Of a DNA stretch of 21,259 nt, positions 14,026-21,259 are shown piece after piece. The notes under the pieces are model-generated. The model did no database searches. It was not told where the DNA came from and saw nothing but the letters and a program-made list of their open reading frames with translations. This DNA comes from a virus. The stretch spans positions 1-21,259 of the IMG/VR virus record IMGVR_UViG_3300035701_000344. One strand, 5' to 3'. The position numbers and the translations under genes were made by a program. Numbering within the stretch: position 1 is the first letter of the stretch; each line of letters begins with the position of its first letter.

Positions 14026-15793
14026 AGAACTAGAAGTCTTGATTACCGCTCGGGATGAATTGAGCGCGGTCATCGATAAGACCGGAAATGCTGCTGCTGC
14101 TGCCGGTGCTAAGTTCTCAGCCTCCGCAACAGAAATAATGGCATGGGGCCAGAAAGTAAATCGCGTTGGTGCCGCTCTGACCCAAAACGTAACGTTCCCG
14201 ATAGTGGGGATTGGTACGGCGGCGGTCAAGATGTCGTTCGATATCCTCAAAAGTAAGGATGCGATAGATAGGATGTCGAATGAGGGTAAGCTAAAGATGG
14301 CTGAACTGTGGCAGGCCACAAAGGATACTACCGATGCTTATCTGAATATGAAAATCGTAATCGCTGAGGCTGTGGCTCCTGCCATTAGTGATTTAATCAA
14401 TAATCAACTCAATCCACTTATAGACAGGCTTACGCAGATAATCGGTAAATGGGGCGAACAAAGCGAGAGCATGAAGGAATCGCAAATTATAACGCTTGCT
14501 CTTGTCGCCACAGCGGGTCCAGTCATTCAATGGAGCGCGTCTATCGTGACCGCTGCCGCTGCCGCTACAATCGCATTTGGGGCCGTCGGTGCGGCAGCGA
14601 CTCTTGCAATGTTTGCCATTGTTGGATTAGTTGCCGCATGGATTTATCAGAAAACGGTCATGGCTAACTTCGATCCTACGGCAGTCTCGGGACCGGGACC
14701 GGAAGGGGCTGCTCTCAGAGCCGCAGTAGGCAGTATGGCGGGCGGGACAGGGATGCCGAGTGAGAGCCGAACGGCGGATGCAATCGCAAAATCCCAGGCC
14801 GATCTCGCCGCTGCAAATATGCTTGCCTATCTGAATAGTTTCAATAGGGACGGAACTGTAGGACGCGGCGGCGGGGGCGGCGGGGGAGTACCCGTCATAT
14901 CCGGCGCGGGAATCGGTCCCGGAAGATGGGGTGCGGAATTAGATGCCGCTCGCGCCACGGCTTATGTCGAGGCACATAAATTTGTAGAAGGCGCAATCTC
15001 GGAACTTTGGAGCAATACCTTTGTTCTGCCCAGAAGTGCCACAATGGGAGGCCAGGCATTTGATTTCATGCGGGGACCATGGGCAAAGCCCTGGACCGCA
15101 TCAAGGGAACAATCCTTTCAAACGTGGTGGAATAGTGTTAGGTCAATAAATGACTTTGATATGGGCGCGCCTAGTACTAAACTGCAACAATATGATCTTC
15201 GTGGATATTGGAGTGCAAACCAACCTGGTTTGGGCGTATACGGCACTTGGCAAGAGGAACATCAACAATTCCGACTGCCTGATGAATGGAAGCGCCCTGG
15301 GTCTCCAGAGGATGTAGATAGCATTCATGCTCTCTTATATAGGCCAGATTCATATTACGAACTACCCAAATATCGAGCGCCTGGATGGGGTTATATTCCC
15401 GGTGAAGGCGGTTTTGGATACAAAAAAGGACCAGGTAAGGGAGCCGTCCCCATCTGGCAGCGCAATGACTGGCTCTGGGGCGCGGGTATCCAAGCGGCGA
15501 ACGTCGCGACGGGACAGGCGGACTGGACCTCGATGCTGCCGATAGTCGGGAGTGCGTTCGGCCCGGTCGGTGCGGCAGTCGGCGGCGTTCTCGCATCGAT
15601 ATTCGGAGGCAAGCAGAAGCAGCGCGGGAATGACCCGGCTAATCCGCTCTACGTCAAAGACATCAACACCGGTAGCCTCATTACCGAACTGATGAATCTA
15701 ACTAAGAGCCTTCTGGCGCGGACCGGGTCCGGCGTGATAGACCGGCTCGCATCCGATCTGAGAATGCAGACCGCATCGAGGGGGCTGGCATGA
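14012..15793 (+). CDS. Tail tape measure protein, short and mosaic
   Basis: A 593-residue protein; tape measures are often longer. The start is typical: RKELEVLITARDELSAVID at 4-22, then KVNRVGAALTQNVTFPIVGIG at 48-68 (given as KVNRVGAALTQNV and TFPIVGIG), the usual entry to a TP901-type domain, but that domain is missing and the chain passes to MAELWQATKDTTDAYL and a helical stretch with NPLIDRLTQIIGKWGE. Hydrophobic residues 170-212 could insert in the host membrane during ejection. After a Gly7 linker (286-292) the sequence becomes Trp-rich and holds YDLRGYW (394-400) and LPDEWKRP (422-429), a motif pair known to me from other phage structural proteins. The C-terminus has a second hydrophobic Ala/Gly stretch. 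DNA of the middle part is about 46 percent GC against about 69 percent just after. Confidence 0.75.
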   Translation: MVSRKELEVLITARDELSAVIDKTGNAAAAAGAKFSASATEIMAWGQKVNRVGAALTQNVTFPIVGIGTAAVKMSFDILKSKDAIDRMSNEGKLKMAELWQATKDTTDAYLNMKIVIAEAVAPAISDLINNQLNPLIDRLTQIIGKWGEQSESMKESQIITLALVATAGPVIQWSASIVTAAAAATIAFGAVGAAATLAMFAIVGLVAAWIYQKTVMANFDPTAVSGPGPEGAALRAAVGSMAGGTGMPSESRTADAIAKSQADLAAANMLAYLNSFNRDGTVGRGGGGGGGVPVISGAGIGPGRWGAELDAARATAYVEAHKFVEGAISELWSNTFVLPRSATMGGQAFDFMRGPWAKPWTASREQSFQTWWNSVRSINDFDMGAPSTKLQQYDLRGYWSANQPGLGVYGTWQEEHQQFRLPDEWKRPGSPEDVDSIHALLYRPDSYYELPKYRAPGWGYIPGEGGFGYKKGPGKGAVPIWQRNDWLWGAGIQAANVATGQADWTSMLPIVGSAFGPVGAAVGGVLASIFGGKQKQRGNDPANPLYVKDINTGSLITELMNLTKSLLARTGSGVIDRLASDLRMQTASRGLA

Positions 15794-16902
15794 TACTCGG
15801 AACCGATCAGACACGACTGACACAGATCGCCTTCCTGGCGCACTCCGAGGCGACGGCGAGTTACTGCCGATTTTATAACGGCGCAGACTGGACTAATCTT
15901 GACTCGAATATGCTGATGCTAGATGGGTCGAACTTCCCGCTCTGGACAGACTCGAATGATGTCTTTTATGTGGGTGCCGCTGCCGTGTTTGCATTCGTGG
16001 GCTTTGGATGTAAAACGGCCGGTGTAGGATACGGCACTTTCAGATTTCAATATTCGGCATTAGGTGGTCCCTACAATATCGTCGAAGTCAGTCAGGTCAA
16101 CAAAACATTCAAAGTCGCGACCGATCTTACATCGAAATTTACTGCCAACTCGCAATTTGAGATTCACGGTTCAACCGGAAATGATGGTGGTTATACGTGC
16201 GGCATCGATGCTACATATTCGGCTCCGAATACGACTATAACCGTACTCGAAACAATAAATAGTTCAGTAGCTGATGGGCATGTCGAACAGGACAGCATTT
16301 GGACAAAGATCACTGCGGTTCATAATTCAACGGCAGGATTTACTCAGTCAGGATATATCGGCTGGGTTATTGCCAGTGACTGGACGCTACGAACAGTTAA
16401 TGGTAAATCCGCTTATTGGATACGGACATCTCAAAGCGCCGTTGCTCCCACCACTGTAGCCGTCGCCTACAACCTGCTCCGCTCGGTCATCTTATATGCG
16501 CCGCTCCATATGCTCACCGGGCGCACGACTCCCGCGATAGGACGGGACATCAACGGCGACACATTCAAACGCGATATTCCGCAGCGGGGCGCGGACAGGC
16601 TTGTTATCGAGGGGACACAGATCGCTTTCGGATCGCTTCCATCAATGCCGCAGGCTCATGCGGTTTGGGACTGGTGGCACTATTCAACACGACTGTACAT
16701 CGAGAGCGGAGCGCACACCGTTCCCATAGGCACGACCGCATTCAGCACTGACGCATACGCGCACGCTTTCAAGGGCCGGATTATCACGCTACCGCCGGGA
16801 CTATCGACCCCGAACGCGATGGATATCCCGGACCGCTTCCAGATCGAGATAGAGGTTGACGAAATCGAAACACTCACCGGACGGCTGGGGGTAACGGTGT
16901 GA
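15790..16902 (+). CDS. Distal-tail-like protein with an inserted beta domain
   Basis: A 370-residue protein from ATG 15790 (ATGA overlap) with GAGGGGG (15778-15784) five bases upstream. The N-terminal 95 residues and 168-225 read as one beta module split in two: FAFVGFGCKTAGVGYGTFRF, then WTKITAVHNSTAGFTQSG with WVIASDWTLRTVNGKSAYWIR at 192-212 (given as WVIASDWTLR and TVNGKSAYWIR). Between them, 100-167 is a separate domain around FEIHGSTGNDGGYTC (123-137) and ITVLETINSSVADGHV (150-165), a recurrent phage beta domain. Residues 230-370 form a GC-richer C-terminal domain with WDWWHYSTRLYIES. Position between tape measure and hub suggests a distal tail or tail-tip role; the exact part is uncertain. 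Confidence 0.5.
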   Translation: MILGTDQTRLTQIAFLAHSEATASYCRFYNGADWTNLDSNMLMLDGSNFPLWTDSNDVFYVGAAAVFAFVGFGCKTAGVGYGTFRFQYSALGGPYNIVEVSQVNKTFKVATDLTSKFTANSQFEIHGSTGNDGGYTCGIDATYSAPNTTITVLETINSSVADGHVEQDSIWTKITAVHNSTAGFTQSGYIGWVIASDWTLRTVNGKSAYWIRTSQSAVAPTTVAVAYNLLRSVILYAPLHMLTGRTTPAIGRDINGDTFKRDIPQRGADRLVIEGTQIAFGSLPSMPQAHAVWDWWHYSTRLYIESGAHTVPIGTTAFSTDAYAHAFKGRIITLPPGLSTPNAMDIPDRFQIEIEVDEIETLTGRLGVTV

Positions 16903-19235
16903 CCTGGACAGTCACAATCTCGAATCCCACTTACGTCTATGAGCTTGTCCCCGGCACTTACGGGAAGCAGGCAACCGATATCCCCGTTACGCTGTGGGGC
17001 GGGACAGTCGCGTTCAACGGCACAACGGAAGCGCATCTGAGAATTGAATCCAACGTGGCGGCTCTCTATGGCCTGGAAACAAACGATGCTACGAATGCCC
17101 TCCAACTTAATTCGACGGTGACGATTCAGAAGGACGGAGCGTACTGGTTCCGGGGCTTCGTTTTCAAGAAGCCGAAATTCGTAAACTACCCAGAGGGTCG
17201 ATACCTGCAAGTCGCATGTCTCGGAACTGAGGCGGTCTTACTTCAGGCGTTGTGTGCGGATGCGGCGGGGAACGCTATCTGGACCTTGGAATCAAGTAAA
17301 TGGCCGCTCACCAATATGCCGCTCCAGGCGACGAATGCATGGGGAACCTTCCAGGGTTCGACGCTGTGGCCGGACCCGGACGATGCGAACGGCCTGAAAT
17401 GTTACACCAACGGCGTGAGCGATACGCTCGATACGACAGTCAACGCGTCTGCGACAACGTTCATTCTCTCCGTCACTTACAAAGCCTTCGTTCCGCGCGG
17501 CTGGGTCAAGATCGAATCGGAATGGATTTACTTTGACGGGTACGACAACTCCAACGTGGACGGGAAATATCGACTCTACAACTGCGTCCGGGGACAACTC
17601 GGAACAGCGGCGGCGGGACATACCGCGCCTATTGCCGTCCAGGAGAAGCTCGGCAAGGAAATCGCACCGGCTCCATATCAACTCGAATGGGATGATCCGG
17701 TGGATGATCCGGATTTAGGTTATGTCAGGCGGCGGCGAAAGTCGCAATATGAGATTCATGCGAAGGTCGGATGCTTCGTGCTTCCGGAACCGGCGACAGG
17801 CTTATATCGGGCGAGCTACAGCGTTTACGACGAAGACAAATCCTTCGATGCTGGCAGCATTCTCATATCGGTGAATGATATCGTGAAGGCGATCTGCAAG
17901 AGTCCGGTCGCCTACGGCGGGGCGGGCTTCGCAGATGGTGATTTGAGCCTAAGCGATGAAACGGCGGCGCTGAAGGTCAACCGCTACGATTACGACCCGC
18001 AAGAGAAGCCCCTGTATGCGTGGGACGCGATCCAGGACTTGCTCCAGATGGTGGGGCTGGAAAAAGAGATTGCGTTCTTTTACAGGCATTCGACGGGGAT
18101 ACTGCGCTTGGAGATCGTGGTAAATTGTGCGTCCTCATTTCCGGTTCCGCATGTCGAGGAAATCGAAAGCGAAATGAGCCTGGAGGATGTGTACAGCGCA
18201 ATCGCGGTTGAATATACGGACGATCAGGACTTGAATCGGGCCTGTCCGACTTATGGCTATCATCAAGTCGCGGGTGCTGGGGGCGCGAGTCCGGACCATT
18301 ACTATAGTTGTGAGAAGGAAGGGGAATCCTGGCAGATACCTTCTCCCACAGCGCATGATGCGGCGGGGAAGGGCGGGATCGTGCGATGCACGGACGGGAA
18401 GACCGGCTCGAAACTCGTGGCTGTCTTTACCCATAATCCGGCGGCAAGGATTGAACACTCTCAATATTATTTCGGGACGGGTGCACCGCCGGTCAATCTC
18501 AACGAAATCACTCTCATCGTCGGAAACTACCGCGTGATCGATGCTGCCTGGCAGGATTATTACAATTCCGATAAGACCTGGATTGTCCCGCTAGAGGGAT
18601 GTATCGATTACAATCCCGCGACGCATTCCGGGACATGGGTTGATTTGGGGTGCTCTCTCGAATCGAAAGCCTCACCGGAAGGGACGTTTGTTGAGCACAC
18701 GTTTAATCTATTCTCAGTCCGGCGCGTGAATGCCGTTCGGGTCATGTGGGATTACATGGCCGGAGGGAAAACCGCTCACTCTCACTGGGCACCGCTTCAC
18801 GATATCGAGATCATCGCGGACCAGGTCAAATACGTCCTGGTCCAGCTCACCGATGATCCGGCGAAGAAGGGCAAGTCTGCCTACGTTTACGGCCCACAGA
18901 GTTACGAGAAGCTCCGGGGCGGGGTCAAGGCGACTTCCGGCGTGGGCGGGTCTCAGCGGGTTATGGTCTATCCAATTGGGGCGGCGAGTCATGCGGCGGC
19001 GGTGAGCCTGGGGCGGATCGCCCTGACAACGCATCTCGCCCGCTGGAATCAGCGGCGCTACGGTTATCGGGGGATCGTCCCGGGGAACCCGGAGTTGGGG
19101 ATCACGATAACGGTTGTGGAAGACACCGGAGTCAGTTACACCGGGGTGATCCGGGAAGTTGCGATCCTGGCGGACGTGAACGGGATCGACATTCAGGCGA
19201 CAATCCTTGATTCGAGCGCGAGTGTGATAGAATGA
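16899..19235 (+). CDS. Large tail hub or tail-tip protein
   Basis: A 778-residue protein starting at GTG 16899 in a GTGA overlap. The N-terminal 120 residues look like the first hub domain (TVTIQKDGAYWFRGFVF at 73-89). Residues 198-243 hold VPRGWVKIESEWIYF and LYNCVRGQLGTAAAGHTAP, a module (G-x-I-x-I-E-x-E-x-I-x-Y with RGxxGTxAAxH) common in phage tail-tip proteins. Residues 320-440 (SVNDIVKAI, YAWDAIQDLLQMVGLEKEI) fit the hub body. Residues 555-640, with GTWVDLGCSLES, FNLFSVRRVNAVRVMWDY and LHDIEIIAD, resemble a discoidin-type beta-sandwich that may bind glycans. The C-terminus (LGITITVVEDTGVSYTGVI) returns to a hub-like domain. Placement after the distal-tail-like gene supports the call. 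Confidence 0.65.
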   Translation: MTWTVTISNPTYVYELVPGTYGKQATDIPVTLWGGTVAFNGTTEAHLRIESNVAALYGLETNDATNALQLNSTVTIQKDGAYWFRGFVFKKPKFVNYPEGRYLQVACLGTEAVLLQALCADAAGNAIWTLESSKWPLTNMPLQATNAWGTFQGSTLWPDPDDANGLKCYTNGVSDTLDTTVNASATTFILSVTYKAFVPRGWVKIESEWIYFDGYDNSNVDGKYRLYNCVRGQLGTAAAGHTAPIAVQEKLGKEIAPAPYQLEWDDPVDDPDLGYVRRRRKSQYEIHAKVGCFVLPEPATGLYRASYSVYDEDKSFDAGSILISVNDIVKAICKSPVAYGGAGFADGDLSLSDETAALKVNRYDYDPQEKPLYAWDAIQDLLQMVGLEKEIAFFYRHSTGILRLEIVVNCASSFPVPHVEEIESEMSLEDVYSAIAVEYTDDQDLNRACPTYGYHQVAGAGGASPDHYYSCEKEGESWQIPSPTAHDAAGKGGIVRCTDGKTGSKLVAVFTHNPAARIEHSQYYFGTGAPPVNLNEITLIVGNYRVIDAAWQDYYNSDKTWIVPLEGCIDYNPATHSGTWVDLGCSLESKASPEGTFVEHTFNLFSVRRVNAVRVMWDYMAGGKTAHSHWAPLHDIEIIADQVKYVLVQLTDDPAKKGKSAYVYGPQSYEKLRGGVKATSGVGGSQRVMVYPIGAASHAAAVSLGRIALTTHLARWNQRRYGYRGIVPGNPELGITITVVEDTGVSYTGVIREVAILADVNGIDIQATILDSSASVIE

Positions 19236-19281
19236 CCCCAAAGAAGGCCCCTGGAAGGCCCGTACAGGCCAATCTTGGGGT
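19235..19281 (+). other. Hairpin in the hub-fibre gap, overlapping an 18-codon ORF
   Basis: ACCCCAA and GA (19235-19244, one bulged A) pair with TCTTGGGGT (19273-19281), a 9-bp stem. The 28-base loop holds three GGCC copies that can pair among themselves. There is no T run. A reading frame of 18 codons (ATG 19232 to TAG 19288, MTPKKAPGRPVQANLGVE) starts in an ATGA overlap with the hub stop and covers the whole hairpin; whether it is translated is unclear. Confidence 0.4.
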
Positions 19282-19306
19282 GGAGTAGACCAAAGGGACA
19301 GCCGAA

Positions 19307-19714
19307 ATGAACCTATGGCCCACAGACCCGATAACGCGAGACCGCTCAATGGCGACGGAGCTGGCGGCGATGATCTTCGCGCCCCGGAACCAGAGGCGGC
19401 ACGTCCCGCCTACGCGGGTCCGGACGGGCACGCTCCGGTACACGGACCAAATCACCGGGCACGGCAGCGGTGCCTACAATCTCGACGATCTAGCGGATGT
19501 CGTGATAACTTCGGCGGTTGATGGGCAGGTTCTGATTTATGATATCGGCACATCGACCTGGATCAACGGGGCGGCTCCGGGGATGATCCGAATTGCGGCG
19601 GGCGATACTCCGGGATACGCTGAAGACAAAATCGTGGCCGGGTCCGGGATTATAATCACAATCACGGGTACAACTAATAAGATAATGACAATAAGCGCGG
19701 GTACACCACCATAA
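19307..19714 (+). CDS. Tail fibre-like protein
   Basis: A 135-residue protein from ATG 19307 with AGGGA eight bases upstream. Residues 45-85 (YNLDDLADVVITSAVDGQ, then VLIYDIGTSTWING) match the LxDLxDVxIT...GQxLxYD...WxNG repeat common at the attachment end of phage fibres, and the following YAEDKIVAGSGIIITI and TNKIMTISAG add beta-strand fibre-like repeats. The N-terminal 40 residues (PRNQRRHVPPTRVR) are basic and may bind the tail tip. There is no catalytic motif. It is short for a whole fibre, so it may be an adaptor carrying a larger fibre encoded downstream. Confidence 0.65.
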   Translation: MNLWPTDPITRDRSMATELAAMIFAPRNQRRHVPPTRVRTGTLRYTDQITGHGSGAYNLDDLADVVITSAVDGQVLIYDIGTSTWINGAAPGMIRIAAGDTPGYAEDKIVAGSGIIITITGTTNKIMTISAGTPP

Positions 19715-19742
19715 ACATGAAGACCGCGACAGGATACATACC

Positions 19743-20111
19743 ATGACTGGAATCAACATCCCTCTTGCCATAAGGCCGAATCTCAACTTGAAGATCGTCA
19801 AGCGGGTAAATGCTTGGTGGAAATTGCCGTATCTATACCGGCTCTGGTGCTATTTCAGGAAGTGCGCCCCGAACCAAAAGCCGAAGTATTGTCTGAGGGA
19901 ACTTGAGGGATGGCCCCTGACGAAAGTAAGCGATCTGGACCCGCTCACTCGCGGAATAGTTAGGGCGATCCTTTGGAGATATGACCTTGACCTTAAATGG
20001 GATTGGTACATCGCGTATGAAAAAGATCACGGGATCACGATAATGACCATCGATGACCCGATTCCGTTTCAACCGAAACTGAACAAGGAGAAATACAATG
20101 GCAGCCGGTAA
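19743..20111 (+). CDS. Hypothetical protein, Trp-rich
   Basis: A 122-residue protein from ATG 19743, with AGGA (19731-19734) eight bases upstream. I do not recognise it. It is rich in Trp, Tyr, Lys and Arg (AWWKLPYLYRLWCYFRK, WRYDLDLKWDWYIAYEK), mostly alpha-helical in feel, with no signal peptide or membrane span. It lies between two fibre-region genes and may be a fibre chaperone or host-interaction protein; this is a guess from position. Its end overlaps the next gene by 14 bases. Confidence 0.55.
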   Translation: MTGINIPLAIRPNLNLKIVKRVNAWWKLPYLYRLWCYFRKCAPNQKPKYCLRELEGWPLTKVSDLDPLTRGIVRAILWRYDLDLKWDWYIAYEKDHGITIMTIDDPIPFQPKLNKEKYNGSR

Positions 20112-20484
20112 CGCACAGAAATTCACGACCGTATTCTTGGAGTTGCTCAACGACATGTGTACGGGGGACGGGTCGGCACCCGCGACATACTACGTTCACA
20201 TGGGGACCAGCGGGGAGGCCGCCGTTCCGGGCGATACCGCCCTTGCAGCACCGTCCGCTGAGGCACGGGCAAGCTGTACGGAGAGTCAGCCGACATCGGT
20301 GACGTGGCAAGAGGCCGGGGCAAATATCACGAGCCTGAGTGACCAGACCATAGCGGAGCTGGGAATGTTCACGAGTCTGGCCAGTACGATACTGGTGGCG
20401 CGTCGGAGCTACGCAACCGGGTTCGCGATACTGACGGGCGACTTGGTTCAGATCACATTCGTGGGCACGTCCGCTCAGGCATAA
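20098..20484 (+). CDS. Small beta-rich tail/fibre-region protein
   Basis: A 128-residue protein from ATG 20098 with AAGGAGA a few bases upstream, inside the end of the previous gene. It shows YYVHMGTSGEAAVPGDTAL, TVTWQEAGANIT-type strands (actual TSVTWQEAGANIT), then IAELGMFTS, TILVARRSYATGF and LVQITFVGT. The succession of HxGTxxxxxxxxDTAL, AxExGxF and final LxDxVxxTF-like strand recurs in small proteins of phage tail-fibre regions. The function is unknown; probably a structural or fibre-associated part. Confidence 0.6.
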   Translation: MAAGNAQKFTTVFLELLNDMCTGDGSAPATYYVHMGTSGEAAVPGDTALAAPSAEARASCTESQPTSVTWQEAGANITSLSDQTIAELGMFTSLASTILVARRSYATGFAILTGDLVQITFVGTSAQA

Positions 20485-20495
20485 GGGGTTGAGAC

Positions 20496-21259
20496 ATGCC
20501 TTCGACATTCTATCTCGATTATGATTTAGGGAATGATGCTAACGATGGTTCATCATGGGCGTTGGCGTGGAAGACCATCACGGCAGGCGCGACGGCTGCG
20601 AGAATAGCTCCCGGCGATACGATAAGGATTGCCAAGTCTCCGGCTCCGGTTGCGTTGGCGGGCGGGACGCATCAGGCGACTTGGACGAACCTCAGCAAGA
20701 CCGTCACGCTGAACGCCGCTGAGACGTTGACGGTCGATTTGTGCGAGACTGCATGGACAGCGAACGTGAGCGGGGATGCAACGGTAACGCGAACGGCGGT
20801 CGCAACGGACGGCAAAGAGGGTTCGTACTGCATGAAGATTGCGATGGACGCAGCACCGCAGGCGGGCATCATGCAGGCGTACTTTGCGACGGGCACACTT
20901 GACCTACATACCTATCAGAAGATTTCATTCTGGATTAAGAATGAAGCGGCAATCGCGGATGCTACGACGTGGACGATTACACTGTGCTCTGACAACGCGG
21001 GCGCAACGCCGGTCGATACATTCGTGATTCCGGCGATCCCGTCCACGGCGCGATGGATACCGTTGACGATAGCGCGAACGGGCGGCGGGAATCTGGGGGC
21101 GGCGATTGAGAGCATAGCGATCAATACTGGAGCGACGGCTCCGACAGCGAGTAAGTATGTTTATATCGACAACTTCATTGCCTGCACCACGAACGGCCTG
21201 AACCTGCAATCGCTCATAAGCAAGAACAGCGCGGAACAGGGCGGGGCTGAGGGCTGGTA
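20496..21259 (+). CDS. Tail spike-like protein, 3' end cut off by the window
   Basis: The frame opens at ATG 20496 with AAGGGG (20483-20488) seven bases upstream and stays open to the right edge (254 full codons plus two bases). Its start, FYLDYDLGNDANDGSSWA, followed by AWKTITAGATAARIAPGDT, matches the N-terminal signature of parallel beta-helix (pectin-lyase-like) proteins: a DxxxGNDxNDGSSWAxAxKT line. Residues 108-230 form an inserted jelly-roll-like domain (SYCMKIAMDAAP, YQKISFWIKNEAA, ARWIPLTIAR, YVYIDNFIAC) resembling carbohydrate-binding modules. A receptor-binding or depolymerising spike is likely; the enzymatic part, if any, lies beyond the window. Reading frame and both motif sets were translated by hand. 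Confidence 0.7.
   Translation, partial: MPSTFYLDYDLGNDANDGSSWALAWKTITAGATAARIAPGDTIRIAKSPAPVALAGGTHQATWTNLSKTVTLNAAETLTVDLCETAWTANVSGDATVTRTAVATDGKEGSYCMKIAMDAAPQAGIMQAYFATGTLDLHTYQKISFWIKNEAAIADATTWTITLCSDNAGATPVDTFVIPAIPSTARWIPLTIARTGGGNLGAAIESIAINTGATAPTASKYVYIDNFIACTTNGLNLQSLISKNSAEQGGAEGW

Noticed and set aside
14866-14890. G/C-rich homopurine tract suggesting a quadruplex or phase-variable run
   Set aside because: It is explained by a Gly7 linker in the tape measure and contains no uniform repeat unit.
17691-17712. Tandem repeat GATGATCCGG, period 12
   Set aside because: Two copies only, in frame, encoding DDPVDDPD; most likely chance or a simple small duplication.
18714-19349. 211-codon open frame on the minus strand
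   Set aside because: It is a shadow of the hub gene and hub-fibre gap; the composition is Arg/Pro/His-rich as expected for an antisense frame of GC-rich DNA.
1-21259. Search for CRISPR arrays, tRNA genes, insertion sequences, attachment sites and origins
   Set aside because: No regularly spaced repeats, cloverleaf, transposase motifs, terminal inverted repeats or iterons were noticed on either strand by eye.

Overview
The window is a 21.3-kb piece of the late (virion structure) region of a tailed double-stranded DNA phage or prophage with a long, non-contractile tail (siphovirus type). Every supported gene lies on the + strand. Genes are packed with ATGA or GTGA overlaps or gaps of a few bases, and no stretch longer than 300 bases lacks a gene. 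The DNA is moderately GC-rich, with local AT-richer islands. Nothing identifies the host: there is no bacterial gene, tRNA, integrase, lysis gene or replication gene here, so temperate or virulent lifestyle cannot be decided. The standard genetic code fits; TAG, TGA and TAA all end genes.

Layout. (1) 1-509: 3' part of a small terminase subunit with a helix-turn-helix. (2) 499-3471: four accessory genes between the two terminase genes. They are a two-domain DUF115/MptE-like plus GT-A-like glycosyltransferase, a class I SAM methyltransferase, a second DUF115-like protein paralogous to the first, and a 54-residue Cys-rich protein. (3) 3462-3520: RNA-structure signals, then the large terminase (3528-4925). 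(4) 4937-4972: the best promoter candidate in the window, with a small dyad over its -10. (5) 4993-9271: portal fused to a MuF/SPP1 gp7 domain, HK97-type prohead protease with a C-terminal extension, and HK97-fold major capsid protein behind the strongest ribosome-binding site seen. (6) 9294-10279: two paralogous ~150-residue virion proteins separated by an 11-bp GC-rich hairpin. (7) 10276-12211: neck and connector genes. (8) 12213-14025: tail tube, a 44-residue membrane peptide, and a tail assembly chaperone pair joined by a predicted programmed -1 frameshift. (9) 14012-19235: short tape measure, distal-tail-like protein and large tail hub. (10) 19307-21259: fibre-like protein, two small genes, and the 5' part of a spike-like protein that runs off the right edge.

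The gene order is the usual one for packaging, capsid, connector, tail tube, chaperones, tape measure, tail tip and fibre. The least ordinary parts are the sugar- and methyl-transfer cassette inside the packaging module; the frameshift signal (A AAA AAT, five-base spacer, 7-bp stem, with a -1 frame that opens just before the site); and two AT-rich patches in the tape measure and distal-tail genes that carry phage domains apparently swapped or inserted into a GC-richer background. All functional calls come from reading motifs by eye; no database search was run.
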